Source of the DNA: Flavobacterium lacustre
GTDB lineage: Bacteria; Bacteroidota; Bacteroidia; Flavobacteriales; Flavobacteriaceae
Length of the DNA: 64,000 nt
NCBI RefSeq assembly: GCF_027474525.2
Contig: NZ_CP114882.2
Location: 1,860,001 to 1,924,000, forward strand
Reading direction: 5' to 3'
A program made the translations under genes and the position numbers. Position 1 is the stretch's first letter. Each line of letters opens with the position of its first letter. The notes below the pieces were generated by a model. That model did not search any database, was not told the DNA's origin, and saw nothing but the letters and a program-made list of their open reading frames with translations. Of the stretch, positions 56,197 through 64,000 are shown in pieces.

Positions 56197-56230
56197 TATA
56201 TTTGTGACACATTTTGAATATTTGACACAT
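56197..56230 (+). promoter_or_regulatory. Candidate -7 element and direct repeat before the AraC-type gene
   Basis: TATATTTG (56197-56204) fits the -7 consensus. ATTTGTGACACAT (56200-56212) and ATTTGACACAT (56220-56230) form a direct repeat 20 bases apart that overlaps both the -7 box and the start codon, a place where a regulator could act on the gene itself. Confidence 0.45.
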
Positions 56231-57341
56231 GTTTTTAAACGTACTATCTCTACTTGTTGGTTTTTTGTGCCTCTTTGTCGCTGTTTTAATGTTTTTTAAT
56301 TCAAAGCCTAATCGCAAAATAAATATTTATCTAATAATTATTTTATTTGTAGCAGGATTGCAGCGTTTTTCGAATGCAATTGAGGTTTTGGGAGTCACGA
56401 CAATTACCTTTAGCCCCTTAAAGATAAGGTTGACCTTAGCCTTTTATATTATTCCAATTTACTATTTGTTTTTTAGAAGACTTATTCATAAAAAAAGGCA
56501 AATCAAAAAAGAGTTACTGCATTTTATTTTGCCAACTGTGTTAGTATTGATTGATGTTTTGATTGATGGTTATAAAATTAACCATCTTTTCTACCTAGTC
56601 TTTTCCGTTTGCTATTTTGTGTCTATATTATTGCTAGTAAATAAATTACTACAAACAAAGAGACTTTCTATGTTTGAAAAAGGTAGTTATAAAACCATAC
56701 GAACTTGGACCCTGTTAATGACTATTATTGCCTTTTCTTTGGTAGTTTGTTCTAATTATTTTTTATTTAATGAAACTACATCCAAAATAGATTTGAATGT
56801 TTTTTATCGTGTTTCGTCTTTACTATGGCTGACGGCTTTGATTTATATATTTAAAAATCCAATCATTATTTTTGGTGAACACAATTTTTTGAAAAGTCTA
56901 CATAAAAACGAATTACAAGACCTGTTAATCTGGCATACTAAGTCTCTGAAAGTAATCGATGAGAAGGATAAAATGATTTACAATGCTATTTTTAACAAGA
57001 TTGATTCCATTATTTTAGACATTCAAATATTACAAAAATCTGTTGCAGTAATCTCTACAAATACTTTAACTGCAAAAACTATAGCTCGAGAGCTGAAAAT
57101 ACCTAAAAGTCATTTAGAATTAGTTTTCAAATATTATTGTCATTATTCCATTAATGATTTTAGTAATTTAGTCAAAATAAATTATGCTTTATCACTTATA
57201 AACGATGGTTATTTGAAAGATTATACAGTGGCCTCTTTGGGAGAAAAATGCTTATTTAATTCCCGATTTACCTTTTCAAAAAATTTCAAAAAATTTACAG
57301 GCCTGTCTGTAAGCGATTTTATAAACGCACAAATTAAGTAG
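56229..57341 (+). CDS. Membrane-bound AraC-type transcriptional regulator
   Basis: The 370-residue protein has six or seven membrane helices within the first 210 residues and a C-terminal AraC-type double helix-turn-helix (about 275-370): AKTIARELKIPKSHLELVFKY and then VASLGEKCLFNSRFTFSKNFKKFTG, the canonical second motif. Such seven-helix AraC regulators are common in Flavobacteria and sense signals at the membrane. It is divergent from the collar/LamG operon across 102 bases and is the obvious candidate to control it. Confidence 0.9.
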   Translation: MFLNVLSLLVGFLCLFVAVLMFFNSKPNRKINIYLIIILFVAGLQRFSNAIEVLGVTTITFSPLKIRLTLAFYIIPIYYLFFRRLIHKKRQIKKELLHFILPTVLVLIDVLIDGYKINHLFYLVFSVCYFVSILLLVNKLLQTKRLSMFEKGSYKTIRTWTLLMTIIAFSLVVCSNYFLFNETTSKIDLNVFYRVSSLLWLTALIYIFKNPIIIFGEHNFLKSLHKNELQDLLIWHTKSLKVIDEKDKMIYNAIFNKIDSIILDIQILQKSVAVISTNTLTAKTIARELKIPKSHLELVFKYYCHYSINDFSNLVKINYALSLINDGYLKDYTVASLGEKCLFNSRFTFSKNFKKFTGLSVSDFINAQIK

Positions 57342-57372
57342 TTTATAAAAATATATATTTTAAATATCTTTG
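57342..57372 (+). promoter_or_regulatory. Candidate orphan promoter after the AraC-type gene
   Basis: TTTA (57342-57345, one mismatch to TTTG), a 19-base spacer and TATCTTTG (57365-57372) resemble a full promoter, but no gene follows. Confidence 0.4.
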
Positions 57373-57632
57373 TGTCTCACCAAAATGTTTCGAATATACT
57401 TTTCGTGTTTGTTGTACAAATAATTACGGAAGATTTAGGACTATTGAAGAGAGAATCTTTAAATTTCCTTGCTCCAAATGGAATGTAGGAAAAGTTTTAA
57501 CTTTGTTTAAATATTTTTATATTGATAGTGACTGCGGCATTGAATGATTCTAATTTTTGGAAACAAAACTTCTTAAGTAAGAATAATTAAACAATAAATA
57601 TCATGAACCTCAAGTTAAAATTTGAGTTTTTT
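57373..57632 (+). ncRNA. Possible short non-coding transcript
   Basis: Between the candidate promoter and a terminator-like hairpin at 57609-57632 lie about 235 bases without a reading frame longer than about a dozen codons. A small RNA is one reading; chance is another. Confidence 0.2.
57609..57632 (+). terminator. Hairpin with T-run
   Basis: A 7-bp stem (57609-57615 with 57620-57626, one G-U), loop TAAA and six Ts. Confidence 0.5.
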
Positions 57633-57712
57633 ATGATAGTTCAAAAATATTTTTCTCCTTCACTTTCCTTCTTGAGAGAATAATAGGAACGGGATTTAAG
57701 TTGCTAAAAACA

Positions 57713-57747
57713 TAAAAAAGCCCTAACATATTGATGTTAGGGCTTTT
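57713..57747 (-). terminator. Terminator of tRNA-Met
   Basis: A perfect 14-bp stem (57716-57729 with 57734-57747) followed by Ts on the minus strand, 8 bases past the tRNA. Confidence 0.9.
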
Positions 57748-57754
57748 GATTTAG

Positions 57755-57828
57755 TAGCGAGACCGAGATTTGAACTCGGGACCTCAGGGTTATGAATCCT
57801 GCGCTCTAACCGACTGAGCTATCTCGCC
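57755..57828 (-). tRNA. tRNA-Met (anticodon CAT, elongator type)
   Basis: The 74-base cloverleaf starts GGCGAGATAGCTCAGTCGG and has anticodon CAT (57794-57792) in loop TTCATAA and a T arm CCGAG-TTCAAAT-CTCGG. The acceptor begins G-G and closes with a G-U pair, unlike the initiator tRNA (C1-A72); the Ile-CAT isoacceptor is less likely from the stem sequence. CCA is not encoded. Confidence 0.9.
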
Positions 57829-57981
57829 ATATTCAAGATATAAATCCTATCCTGAATGCGGGTGCAAATATAAAAATAATATTAGAGGTTGCAAGTATAT
57901 TTTTAAGAAAAAAAAATATTTTTAAAAATGCTTTTTTTTCGGACTTATATTCCTATATTTCGCAAAAATTAAATGTAGCCC

Positions 57982-58374
57982 ATGGACTCAAAAATACGTT
58001 ACGAAATCGAATTCCCTATAAATTCTTCTCCTCAGTTGTTGTATCAATACATATCGACTCCATCAGGTTTGTCAGAATGGTTTGCCGATAACGTAAATTC
58101 ACGTGGAGAATTTTTTACGTTTATATGGAATGACTCCGAAGAGAAAGCCAGATTGGCTTCTAAGAAATCTGGAGAGAAAGTGAAATTTAAATGGGTAGAT
58201 TCGGATAATAAAGACACGGATTATTTTTTTGAATTACACATTTTAGAGGATGACATCACAAAAGACGTGTCGTTAATGGTCATTGATTTTGCTTTTAAAG
58301 ATGAAGTAAAAGAAGCAACCCAGTTGTGGGAAAATCAAATATCCGATTTGAAACATCTTATCGGTTCTGTATAG
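57982..58374 (+). CDS. START-like (SRPBCC/AHSA1) domain protein
   Basis: The 130-residue protein is a single Bet v1-like helix-grip domain: IRYEIEFPINSSPQLLYQYISTPSGLSEWFADNVN at 5-39, a beta sheet (about 42-100) and a long C-terminal helix (about 106-128). It resembles the Bacteroidota START-like family related to AHSA1. These folds bind lipids or other hydrophobic ligands. The ligand is not known. It lies 55 bases upstream of the aminotransferase gene, separated by a terminator-like hairpin. Confidence 0.82.
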   Translation: MDSKIRYEIEFPINSSPQLLYQYISTPSGLSEWFADNVNSRGEFFTFIWNDSEEKARLASKKSGEKVKFKWVDSDNKDTDYFFELHILEDDITKDVSLMVIDFAFKDEVKEATQLWENQISDLKHLIGSV

Positions 58375-58394
58375 TAAAATTGTTTTATATGATA

Positions 58395-58429
58395 TATCTT
58401 TGCCCTGAACAAAAATTCAGGGTTTTTTT
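58395..58429 (+). terminator. Overlapping -7 element and hairpin before the aminotransferase gene
   Basis: TATCTTTG (58395-58402) fits the -7 consensus. Directly after it a 7-bp stem (58403-58409 with 58416-58422) and seven Ts (58423-58429) end at the ATG. The hairpin can end the START-like transcript while the -7 box would start the aminotransferase mRNA inside it. Confidence 0.6.
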
Positions 58430-59269
58430 ATGGTAAATTTTAATGGGATTTTAGAAGCACAAGATTCAAATATAGTAACTCAAAATCGCGCTTTTTTATA
58501 TGGAGATGCTGTTTTTGAAACTGTTAAAATAGTAAATGATAAAATTTTATTTTTAGAAGATCATTATTTCAGATTGATGGCTGCTATGCGAATCGTTAGA
58601 ATGGAAATCCCCATGAATTTTACCATGGATTATTTTGAAGAGCAGATTCTTTATGTAGTCAAAAATAATGGTTTTTCTGCTTCGGCAAGAGCCAGAATTA
58701 CAGTTTATAGAAATGATGGCGGGTATTATTTGCCTAAGAATAATACAATTTCCTATCTTGTTCACGCTACCGCTTTAGAAAATACTTTGTATGTTGCTCC
58801 TGAGGGTGATTTTGAGGTGGATTTGTACAAAGATTTTTATGTTAGCAAGCAATTGCTCTCTACTTTAAAAACAACGAATAAGATCTTAAATGTTGCTGCT
58901 AGTATTTATGCGGATGAAAACGGATTAAACACATGTATTTTATTAAATGACAGCAAGAATGTTGTTGAAGCCGTTTATGGTAATCTTTTTATGTTACAAG
59001 GTAATACGTTAACCACACCACCTGTTTCTGAAGGATGTGTTAATGGTGTTATGAGAAAGCAGGTCTTGGAACTGGCAAAAAAGATAGAAAATCTTGAAGT
59101 TATTGAAGCCATTATTTCGCCGTTTGATCTTCAAAAGGCCGATGAGTTATTTTTAACCAATGTTATAAAAGGAATTCAGCCTATAACGAAATATAGAAAG
59201 AAAGAGTTTGTTACTGCTAAAGCAATGCTTTTAATACAAAAGCTTAACGATTTGGTGCGTCAAAATTAG
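58430..59269 (+). CDS. Class IV aminotransferase
   Basis: The 279-residue protein is a fold-type IV PLP enzyme like branched-chain aminotransferase or aminodeoxychorismate lyase. RAFLYGDAVFETVKI at 20-34 is the family start and the PLP lysine is Lys147 in TLKTTNKILN; later SEGCVNGVMRK holds the phosphate-binding loop. Which of the two reactions it performs cannot be settled by eye; the length suits aminodeoxychorismate lyase. Its stop overlaps the stop of the convergent AlgH gene. Confidence 0.87.
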   Translation: MVNFNGILEAQDSNIVTQNRAFLYGDAVFETVKIVNDKILFLEDHYFRLMAAMRIVRMEIPMNFTMDYFEEQILYVVKNNGFSASARARITVYRNDGGYYLPKNNTISYLVHATALENTLYVAPEGDFEVDLYKDFYVSKQLLSTLKTTNKILNVAASIYADENGLNTCILLNDSKNVVEAVYGNLFMLQGNTLTTPPVSEGCVNGVMRKQVLELAKKIENLEVIEAIISPFDLQKADELFLTNVIKGIQPITKYRKKEFVTAKAMLLIQKLNDLVRQN

Positions 59270-59826
59270 TTTAGAAGTGGATTTTCAGGTGCATTAGACC
59301 AGATAACATAATCTCCTCCTAATTCAATGATTTTTTCTTTCCAAAAGTGTGTAGTTGATTTGCCTATGATTTTATTTTCATAACTGTTTGCGGCAATAAT
59401 CCACGAATTGCATTCCATTTCTGTGGCTAACTGGTCTTCTTCCCAGCCGGTATATCCCAAGAAAAATCGAATATTATTTTTGTTTATTTTTCCTAAATTG
59501 ATGAGGTTTTTAACGGATTCGAAGTCGCCTCCCCAGTATATTCCATTTGAAATTTCTATACTATTAGGAATCAAGTCCGGTACGTTGTGGATAAAATAAA
59601 GATTATCCTGTTCAACGGGACCGCCATTGTAGATTTTAAAATTAGCATTGATGTCAGGAAGTAAATCTTTGATGGTATATTTCAAGGGTTTGTTAATAAT
59701 AAAACCCACAGATCCTTCTTGGTTATGATCAGCTAATAAAATAACAGATCTGTTGAACGACAAGTCTCCAATTATAGAAGGCTCAGCAATAAGCAAGTGT
59801 CCTTTTTTTAATTTTTCTGAAATCAT
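59266..59826 (-). CDS. YqgE/AlgH family protein
   Basis: The start was set at 59826 (MISEKLKKGHLLIAEPSIIG), the family-typical opening, rather than at an ATG 30 bases upstream. The 186-residue protein keeps the YqgE/AlgH (DUF179) motifs: FNRSVILLADHNQEGSVGFIINKPL near 20-44, YNGGPVEQDNLYFIHN near 66-81 and FLGYTGWEEDQLATEM near 119-134. The family is widespread and its function is unclear; in Pseudomonas algH was linked to alginate regulation. It converges on the aminotransferase gene, with the two stop codons overlapping. Confidence 0.92.
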   Translation of the reverse strand: MISEKLKKGHLLIAEPSIIGDLSFNRSVILLADHNQEGSVGFIINKPLKYTIKDLLPDINANFKIYNGGPVEQDNLYFIHNVPDLIPNSIEISNGIYWGGDFESVKNLINLGKINKNNIRFFLGYTGWEEDQLATEMECNSWIIAANSYENKIIGKSTTHFWKEKIIELGGDYVIWSNAPENPLLN

Positions 59827-59899
59827 GGCTCCTTTTATTTTTACTAAATTTAACAATAATAAGTTTAGTTAACCAAATAAAATCGTCAAAAGTCATAAA

Positions 59900-59923
59900 A
59901 AAACCTTCCAGTTGGAAGGTTTT
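59900..59923 (-). terminator. Terminator of the HU gene
   Basis: AAAACCTTCCA and TGGAAGGTTTT pair around a tight loop; a T-run follows on the minus strand 22 bases past the HU stop. Confidence 0.85.
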
Positions 59924-59944
59924 AATTATATCAGGAAAACTTAA

Positions 59945-60217
59945 TTAGTTTACTGCTCCTTCTAATTCAGCACCAGCTTTGAATTTTACTACGTTTTTTG
60001 CAGCTATTTGAATAGTTTTTCCAGTTTGAGGATTTCTTCCGTCTCTAGCAGCTCTAGCAGAAACTGACCAAGATCCAAAACCTACTAAAGATACTCTTCC
60101 ACCTTTTTTCAAAGTACCACCTACATTACCTAAAAATGATTCTAAAGCTAATTTTGCTGCAGCTTTTGTAATTCCTGCATCAGCAGCGATAGCGTCGATT
60201 AATTCTGATTTGTTCAT
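59945..60217 (-). CDS. HU family DNA-binding protein
   Basis: The 90-residue protein is a standard HU: MNKSELIDAIAADAGITKAAAKLALESFLG at the start, VSLVGFGSWSVSARAARDGRNPQTG as the strand and arm region with the conserved RNPQTG, and a C-terminal helix. HU bends and packs DNA as a dimer. The gene has its own promoter with a full consensus and its own terminator, fitting a highly expressed single-gene unit. Confidence 0.97.
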   Translation of the reverse strand: MNKSELIDAIAADAGITKAAAKLALESFLGNVGGTLKKGGRVSLVGFGSWSVSARAARDGRNPQTGKTIQIAAKNVVKFKAGAELEGAVN

Positions 60218-60261
60218 AATAAATAGTTATTAATTGTTGGTTAAAAAAAATTGTTAATACA

Positions 60262-60291
60262 CAAATTTAGTAGGAAATACGTTCCTTGCAA
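60262..60291 (-). promoter_or_regulatory. Promoter of the HU gene
   Basis: On the minus strand TTG (60291-60289), a 19-base spacer and TAAATTTG (60269-60262) match the Bacteroidota consensus exactly, 45 bases upstream of the start. Confidence 0.8.
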
Positions 60292-60397
60292 GCGTTTTCG
60301 TTAAATTTAGTTGGTTTTGTTGATAACTTGTTTTTTTTGTTCATAAAGCAAGGTTTGTTATCGAAAAATCATCGACGAACGCCCGTTTTTACTGATG

Positions 60398-61345
60398 TTA
60401 GTAAACTTTTGCGTTTTCTGAAAAAGTGATTCCATTCAAAAATTCAGATGTACTCATCTTTTTCTTGCCCGGAAATTGTAAACTCAATACCTGAATGAAG
60501 CCGTTTTCGACTGCTATTTTCATTTCTTTTTTGGTGCAAACCAAGCTCCCAATTGCTTTTGTGTGTTCTTCTGAAATGATTTTTGCTTCGTGAATCTTCA
60601 CATTCCATTCTTCCTCTTTGTCGCTAAAAAAACACCATGCAACCGGATATGGACTTAATCCTCGTATCAGATTGTTGATTTCGGAAGCTGGTTTTGTCCA
60701 GTCAATTTTGCAATTCTCTTTATTAAGCTTGTATGCTGTTTTGATTTCGGCAGTGTCTTTTTGTATTGTGGTCGTCACATTTCCTTTTTCTATCAAGGCT
60801 AAGGTATCAACAACTGTTGCGCTGCCCAACTGCATTAAGCGGTCATGCAGTTGTCCGACATTTTCTGTTGGTTCAATTGCAATTTCTGAGCTTAAAATCA
60901 TTGCGCCGGTATCTATTTTGTCATCAATAAAAAAAGTGGTCACTCCGGTTTTTGTTTCCCCGTTGATGATAGCCCAATTTATTGGAGCCGCACCCCGATA
61001 ATTCGGCAGGAGTGAAGCGTGGAGGTTAAATGTGCCTAATGATGGCATTTCCCATACCACTTTTGGTAACATTCTAAAGGCGACTACAATTTGTAAATTG
61101 GCATTCAACGCTTTTAATTCTTCTAAAAAAGTTTCGTCTTTCAGGTTGGTGGGTTGTAATAAAGTAAGATTGTGTTCAACTGCATATTCTTTTACAGCAG
61201 AATATTTTATTTTTTGTCCGCGACCGGCCGGTTTATCCGCTGCGGTTATGACGCCAACTACTTCATAGTTATTTTTGATTATGGTGTCCAGGATTCCAAC
61301 GGCGAATTCTGGTGTTCCCATAAAAACAATTCGTAATTTTTCCAT
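60398..61345 (-). CDS. fmt: Methionyl-tRNA formyltransferase
   Basis: Fmt formylates initiator Met-tRNA using 10-formyltetrahydrofolate. The 315-residue protein, the normal length, has the start MEKLRIVFMGTPEFAVGIL, the catalytic and folate-binding NLHASLLPNYRGAAPINWAI near 107-126, and the GVTTFFIDDKIDTG loop near 135-148. The first base of its ATG is the last base of the recQ stop (TAATG), so the two are translationally coupled. Confidence 0.97.
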   Translation of the reverse strand: MEKLRIVFMGTPEFAVGILDTIIKNNYEVVGVITAADKPAGRGQKIKYSAVKEYAVEHNLTLLQPTNLKDETFLEELKALNANLQIVVAFRMLPKVVWEMPSLGTFNLHASLLPNYRGAAPINWAIINGETKTGVTTFFIDDKIDTGAMILSSEIAIEPTENVGQLHDRLMQLGSATVVDTLALIEKGNVTTTIQKDTAEIKTAYKLNKENCKIDWTKPASEINNLIRGLSPYPVAWCFFSDKEEEWNVKIHEAKIISEEHTKAIGSLVCTKKEMKIAVENGFIQVLSLQFPGKKKMSTSEFLNGITFSENAKVY

Positions 61346-63240
61346 TATAATTTTATTGAATATTTATTGTTTGAATGTATAAGGAGTGCTTCTTTTTCTA
61401 ATAATTCCTGTAATACAAAGATAACATCCTTAGCGTTTGTATTTGTTCTGTTTTGTATTTCTCTTGAATTTAATTTTTCGGTTTTTAAAAGTGTCAAAAT
61501 TTCTTTCGAAAGCGATGCGATATCGACCGTTTGTGTTTTTTTTGAAATACAATAGGAGCAAATTCCGCAATCGTTGGTTATTTTTTCTCCAAAATAATCC
61601 AAAATCAATTTGTTTTTGCAGGTCTTTTTTTCATTAACATAATGCAGCACCGCTTTAAGTTGTTCTGTTTTTAGCAGGTTTTGCTTCTCTAAATATTTTG
61701 AAACCCGATTAATCGTCCTTTCATCTTCGCGAATTTCATTAAAAATTAAAGTAGTGTCATTGTTTTTAGCATGGTATTCAATGATGTCTTTTTCTTTTAG
61801 TTTATGAAGAACAGCTTGGATTTCGGATTCTTTGTGATTTGATTTTTTGGCAATCAGTTGTAAATTGAAAGCGGTTTGCATTTCGTAAATTCCTGGATAA
61901 GTTCGCAAGATGGTCAGAATAATTTCCTCGTCGTTTGAATTCATACTAATGTATCGAATGACTTCTTTAGACGGAATCAAAAATTGCATGGTAATCTTCT
62001 CCGAGAATTCTTGGGATAAATTCAGGATGCCTTGTCTGTCCAGAAATTGCATCGCATTGTATGTTTTTAAAATCGGGAAGTCATATTTCAGGCAAAAATG
62101 ATTTAAATTGAACGTGAAACGTTGGTCCATGCCTTCGCCGTAAGCAATCTGAAAATAATTGCACAACTTGATGTAAACCGCAGTCAGAAAAGGTTTGTCG
62201 GGAAGATTGCGTATGAATTGATTTTCGGCCTGAAAAATATCCGAAGGACTGGTCAATACCACTGAAAATGATTTTTCACCATTTCGACCTGCGCGACCGG
62301 ATTCCTGATAATAATTTTCAATGTTTTCAGGAAGTTGTATGTGAATGACGGTTTTTACATTGGCTTTGTCAATTCCCATTCCAAATGCATTTGTTGCTAC
62401 AATCACCTGAACATCTTCCTGCATCCACAGCTGCATGTTTTTATCTTTTTCTTTTGGCGAAAGCCCACCGTGATAATACGTTGCTTTAAATCCTAACGAT
62501 TGCAATTGGCTGGAAATATCCAAACATGATTTTCTGTTTCGGACATAAATGATAGACGGTTGAGGGTTTTTCTCCAGTATTTGTTTGATTCTAAAAAGTT
62601 TGTCTTCTACTTCAAAAACCATGTACGCAATGTTTTTCCTTTCAAATGATTTCTGGAATAGTTGCGGATTATGCAATCCTAATGCTGTGATGATATCGTC
62701 CTGAACTCTGGGTGTTGCGGTTGCGGTCAAAGCCAAAAATGGAATTTTTGGGAAATGTTTTTTTAAATCGGAAATTTTCAAATAAGCAGGGCGAAAATCA
62801 TGACCCCATTGCGAAACACAATGTGCTTCGTCGATTGCAATAAGGTTTACGGGAAGACTTTTGATACGATTCAGAATCCAATCTGATTGTAATCGTTCCG
62901 GGGAAACATAAAGGAATTTATAATTTCCGAATTGGCAATTGTCTAAAAGGTCAATCATTTCGTCTGATTTGATACCTCCGGTCAATGCAATTGCTTTGAT
63001 GTTTCGTTTTTGCAAATTGGCTACCTGATCTTTCATCAAGGCGACCAAAGGAGAAATTACCAGACAAATTCCTTCTTTCATCATTGCAGGAACTTGAAAA
63101 CAAATTGATTTTCCGCCACCGGTTGGCATAAGCGCAAAAGTATCCTGACCGTTTAAAACGGAATCGATAATCTCGTTTTGAAGCGATCGGAAGCTGTCGT
63201 GTTTCCAATATTTTTGAAGAATTGCTACTGCTGTTTGCAT
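61345..63240 (-). CDS. recQ: ATP-dependent DNA helicase RecQ
   Basis: The 631-residue protein has the superfamily 2 helicase motifs: the Q region, Walker A PTGGGKS near residue 40, DEAH near 135, LTATATPRV near 171 and QESGRAGRNG near 310. The RecQ zinc cluster follows (CKNKLILDYFGE, CGICSYC near 545-562), with a winged-helix region after it. No full HRDC domain is visible; the C-terminus is short. RecQ unwinds DNA in recombination and replication-fork repair. It overlaps fmt by one base on the same strand. Confidence 0.95.
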   Translation of the reverse strand: MQTAVAILQKYWKHDSFRSLQNEIIDSVLNGQDTFALMPTGGGKSICFQVPAMMKEGICLVISPLVALMKDQVANLQKRNIKAIALTGGIKSDEMIDLLDNCQFGNYKFLYVSPERLQSDWILNRIKSLPVNLIAIDEAHCVSQWGHDFRPAYLKISDLKKHFPKIPFLALTATATPRVQDDIITALGLHNPQLFQKSFERKNIAYMVFEVEDKLFRIKQILEKNPQPSIIYVRNRKSCLDISSQLQSLGFKATYYHGGLSPKEKDKNMQLWMQEDVQVIVATNAFGMGIDKANVKTVIHIQLPENIENYYQESGRAGRNGEKSFSVVLTSPSDIFQAENQFIRNLPDKPFLTAVYIKLCNYFQIAYGEGMDQRFTFNLNHFCLKYDFPILKTYNAMQFLDRQGILNLSQEFSEKITMQFLIPSKEVIRYISMNSNDEEIILTILRTYPGIYEMQTAFNLQLIAKKSNHKESEIQAVLHKLKEKDIIEYHAKNNDTTLIFNEIREDERTINRVSKYLEKQNLLKTEQLKAVLHYVNEKKTCKNKLILDYFGEKITNDCGICSYCISKKTQTVDIASLSKEILTLLKTEKLNSREIQNRTNTNAKDVIFVLQELLEKEALLIHSNNKYSIKL

Positions 63241-63323
63241 ACTTTTCAGATTTCGGTCTTTATAGTAGTCCTACGGTTTTATAGCGTAGCATCAATTGAA
63301 AATTTCAATTTTTAATCTGTAAA

Positions 63324-63863
63324 TTATTTTGAAATTTTATCTAAGATAAAAAGAATTCTGTTATCTACACTATCTTTTGGTACTTCTATAAGTTCGTATC
63401 CGTAATTTTGATAGGTTTCTGTAAGGTGATTGTAGATAAGTTTTGCTTGTTCGAAGTTTTCGTAACGTTCTCTGTCGCTTACATAAATTTCTTCCCAAGG
63501 CGGAAGAATAAATATCCGGGTATAGATGTGTTCTCGGCAAGCGGTGTCAAAAAAAGAAGGATAACTGTCTCCAATATAGTGCATATATGCCAGAACATCA
63601 GGGATTCCTCTGTCCAGAAAAACAACTTCGTGCGGTTCGTTGCAGGCGCTTTCGAATTGTTTTTTTCGCCCTTCAAGCAATAATTCGCTAAATAACAACG
63701 GGTTTTTGAGGAACAATTGTTCAATTCCCTGTTTTTGTGCTTCGAGAGTTACCTGTCTGGAAATTTCTGGATAGCAGCAATGACCGTTAGCGATTAATTT
63801 CTCGATAATACTGGTTTTTCCTGTTCCCGGACCGCCAATGATAACTATGATTTCTTTCTGCAC
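63324..63863 (-). CDS. P-loop ATPase (AAA_28 / NadR-like)
   Basis: The 179-residue protein has a Walker A motif GGPGTGKTS at 9-17 and the AAA_28 pattern VVFLDRGIPDVLAYM near 79-93 with RIFILPPWEEIYVSDRERYENFEQA near 115-139, which resembles nucleoside or NadR-type kinases. A kinase of a small metabolite is the family inference, with no proof of substrate. It is upstream of recQ on the same strand (83-base gap) and has a -7 element at 63881. Confidence 0.85.
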   Translation of the reverse strand: MQKEIIVIIGGPGTGKTSIIEKLIANGHCCYPEISRQVTLEAQKQGIEQLFLKNPLLFSELLLEGRKKQFESACNEPHEVVFLDRGIPDVLAYMHYIGDSYPSFFDTACREHIYTRIFILPPWEEIYVSDRERYENFEQAKLIYNHLTETYQNYGYELIEVPKDSVDNRILFILDKISK

Positions 63864-63880
63864 TTTTTACAAATAAGGCG

Positions 63881-63888
63881 CAAATTTA
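63881..63888 (-). promoter_or_regulatory. Candidate -7 element of the P-loop ATPase gene
   Basis: TAAATTTG on the minus strand fits TAnnTTTG, 18 bases before the start; the TCG 19 bases upstream is a poor -33 box. Confidence 0.4.
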
Positions 63889-64000
63889 CCTAAACTAATT
63901 GGGATTTCGAAAAGAATTAAAAGATATAATTCTGTTTCTATTTAAAAAAAAAGGAAATCCTTTATTGTAATTCCTAAATCTAAAATCATTACCGTATATT

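Overview
The window is AT-rich chromosomal DNA from a member of the Bacteroidota, most likely a Flavobacterium or close relative. Supporting signs are the -7 element TAnnTTTG (with TTG 19 bases upstream where the -33 box is visible), the absence of Shine-Dalgarno signals, several giant secreted proteins ending in type A sorting domains of the type IX secretion system (T9SS), and family-typical genes such as the enlarged LepB, DUF5683 beside parAB, DUF2807/PspC/PadR and DUF6576-tailed rhomboids. No prophage, insertion sequence, CRISPR array or rRNA was seen.

Layout. 1-8.9 kb: housekeeping genes (DUF2461 partial, rhodanese-thioredoxin lipoprotein, recF, TPR protein, ribH, mutL, two rhomboids, an EEP-family phosphatase/nuclease). 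8.9-14.4 kb: a minus-strand run parA-parB-DUF5683-dapB-lepB-wbqC-like. 14.4-16.0 kb: a palindromic intergenic repeat, tRNA-Pro and trxB. 16.1-20.4 kb: a PadR-PspC-DUF2807 envelope-stress type cluster with DUF4870. 20.6-21.3 kb: DUF4442 protein and a small Cys/Lys-rich exported protein. 21.5-40 kb: a surface-protein region with two giant paralogous T9SS proteins, a phased array of A4T4 palindromes in front of an unknown gene, and a T9SS zinc carboxypeptidase. 40-45.3 kb: a stand-alone TonB-plug protein, a DUF6642-like protein, an LpxH-like phosphoesterase, a glycosyltransferase and a GH13 amylase lipoprotein. 45.5-57.3 kb: a minus-strand operon (secreted phage-collar protein, 2859-aa LamG protein, 305-aa protein, 43-aa lipoprotein) divergent from a membrane-bound AraC-type regulator. 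57.7-64 kb: tRNA-Met, START-like protein, class IV aminotransferase, AlgH/YqgE, HU, fmt, recQ and a P-loop ATPase.

How they fit together. Most of the ends are ordinary information-processing and envelope genes. The accessory part is 21.5-57.3 kb, where exported surface proteins with sorting domains, LamG folds and repeats dominate; the T9SS machinery itself is not in the window. The two most unusual items are the nine-unit 21/22-bp phased array of TAAAATTTTA palindromes (34.55-34.74 kb) and the AraC-controlled collar/LamG/lipoprotein locus (45.5-57.3 kb). All calls rest on reading the sequence and family knowledge; no database search was run.
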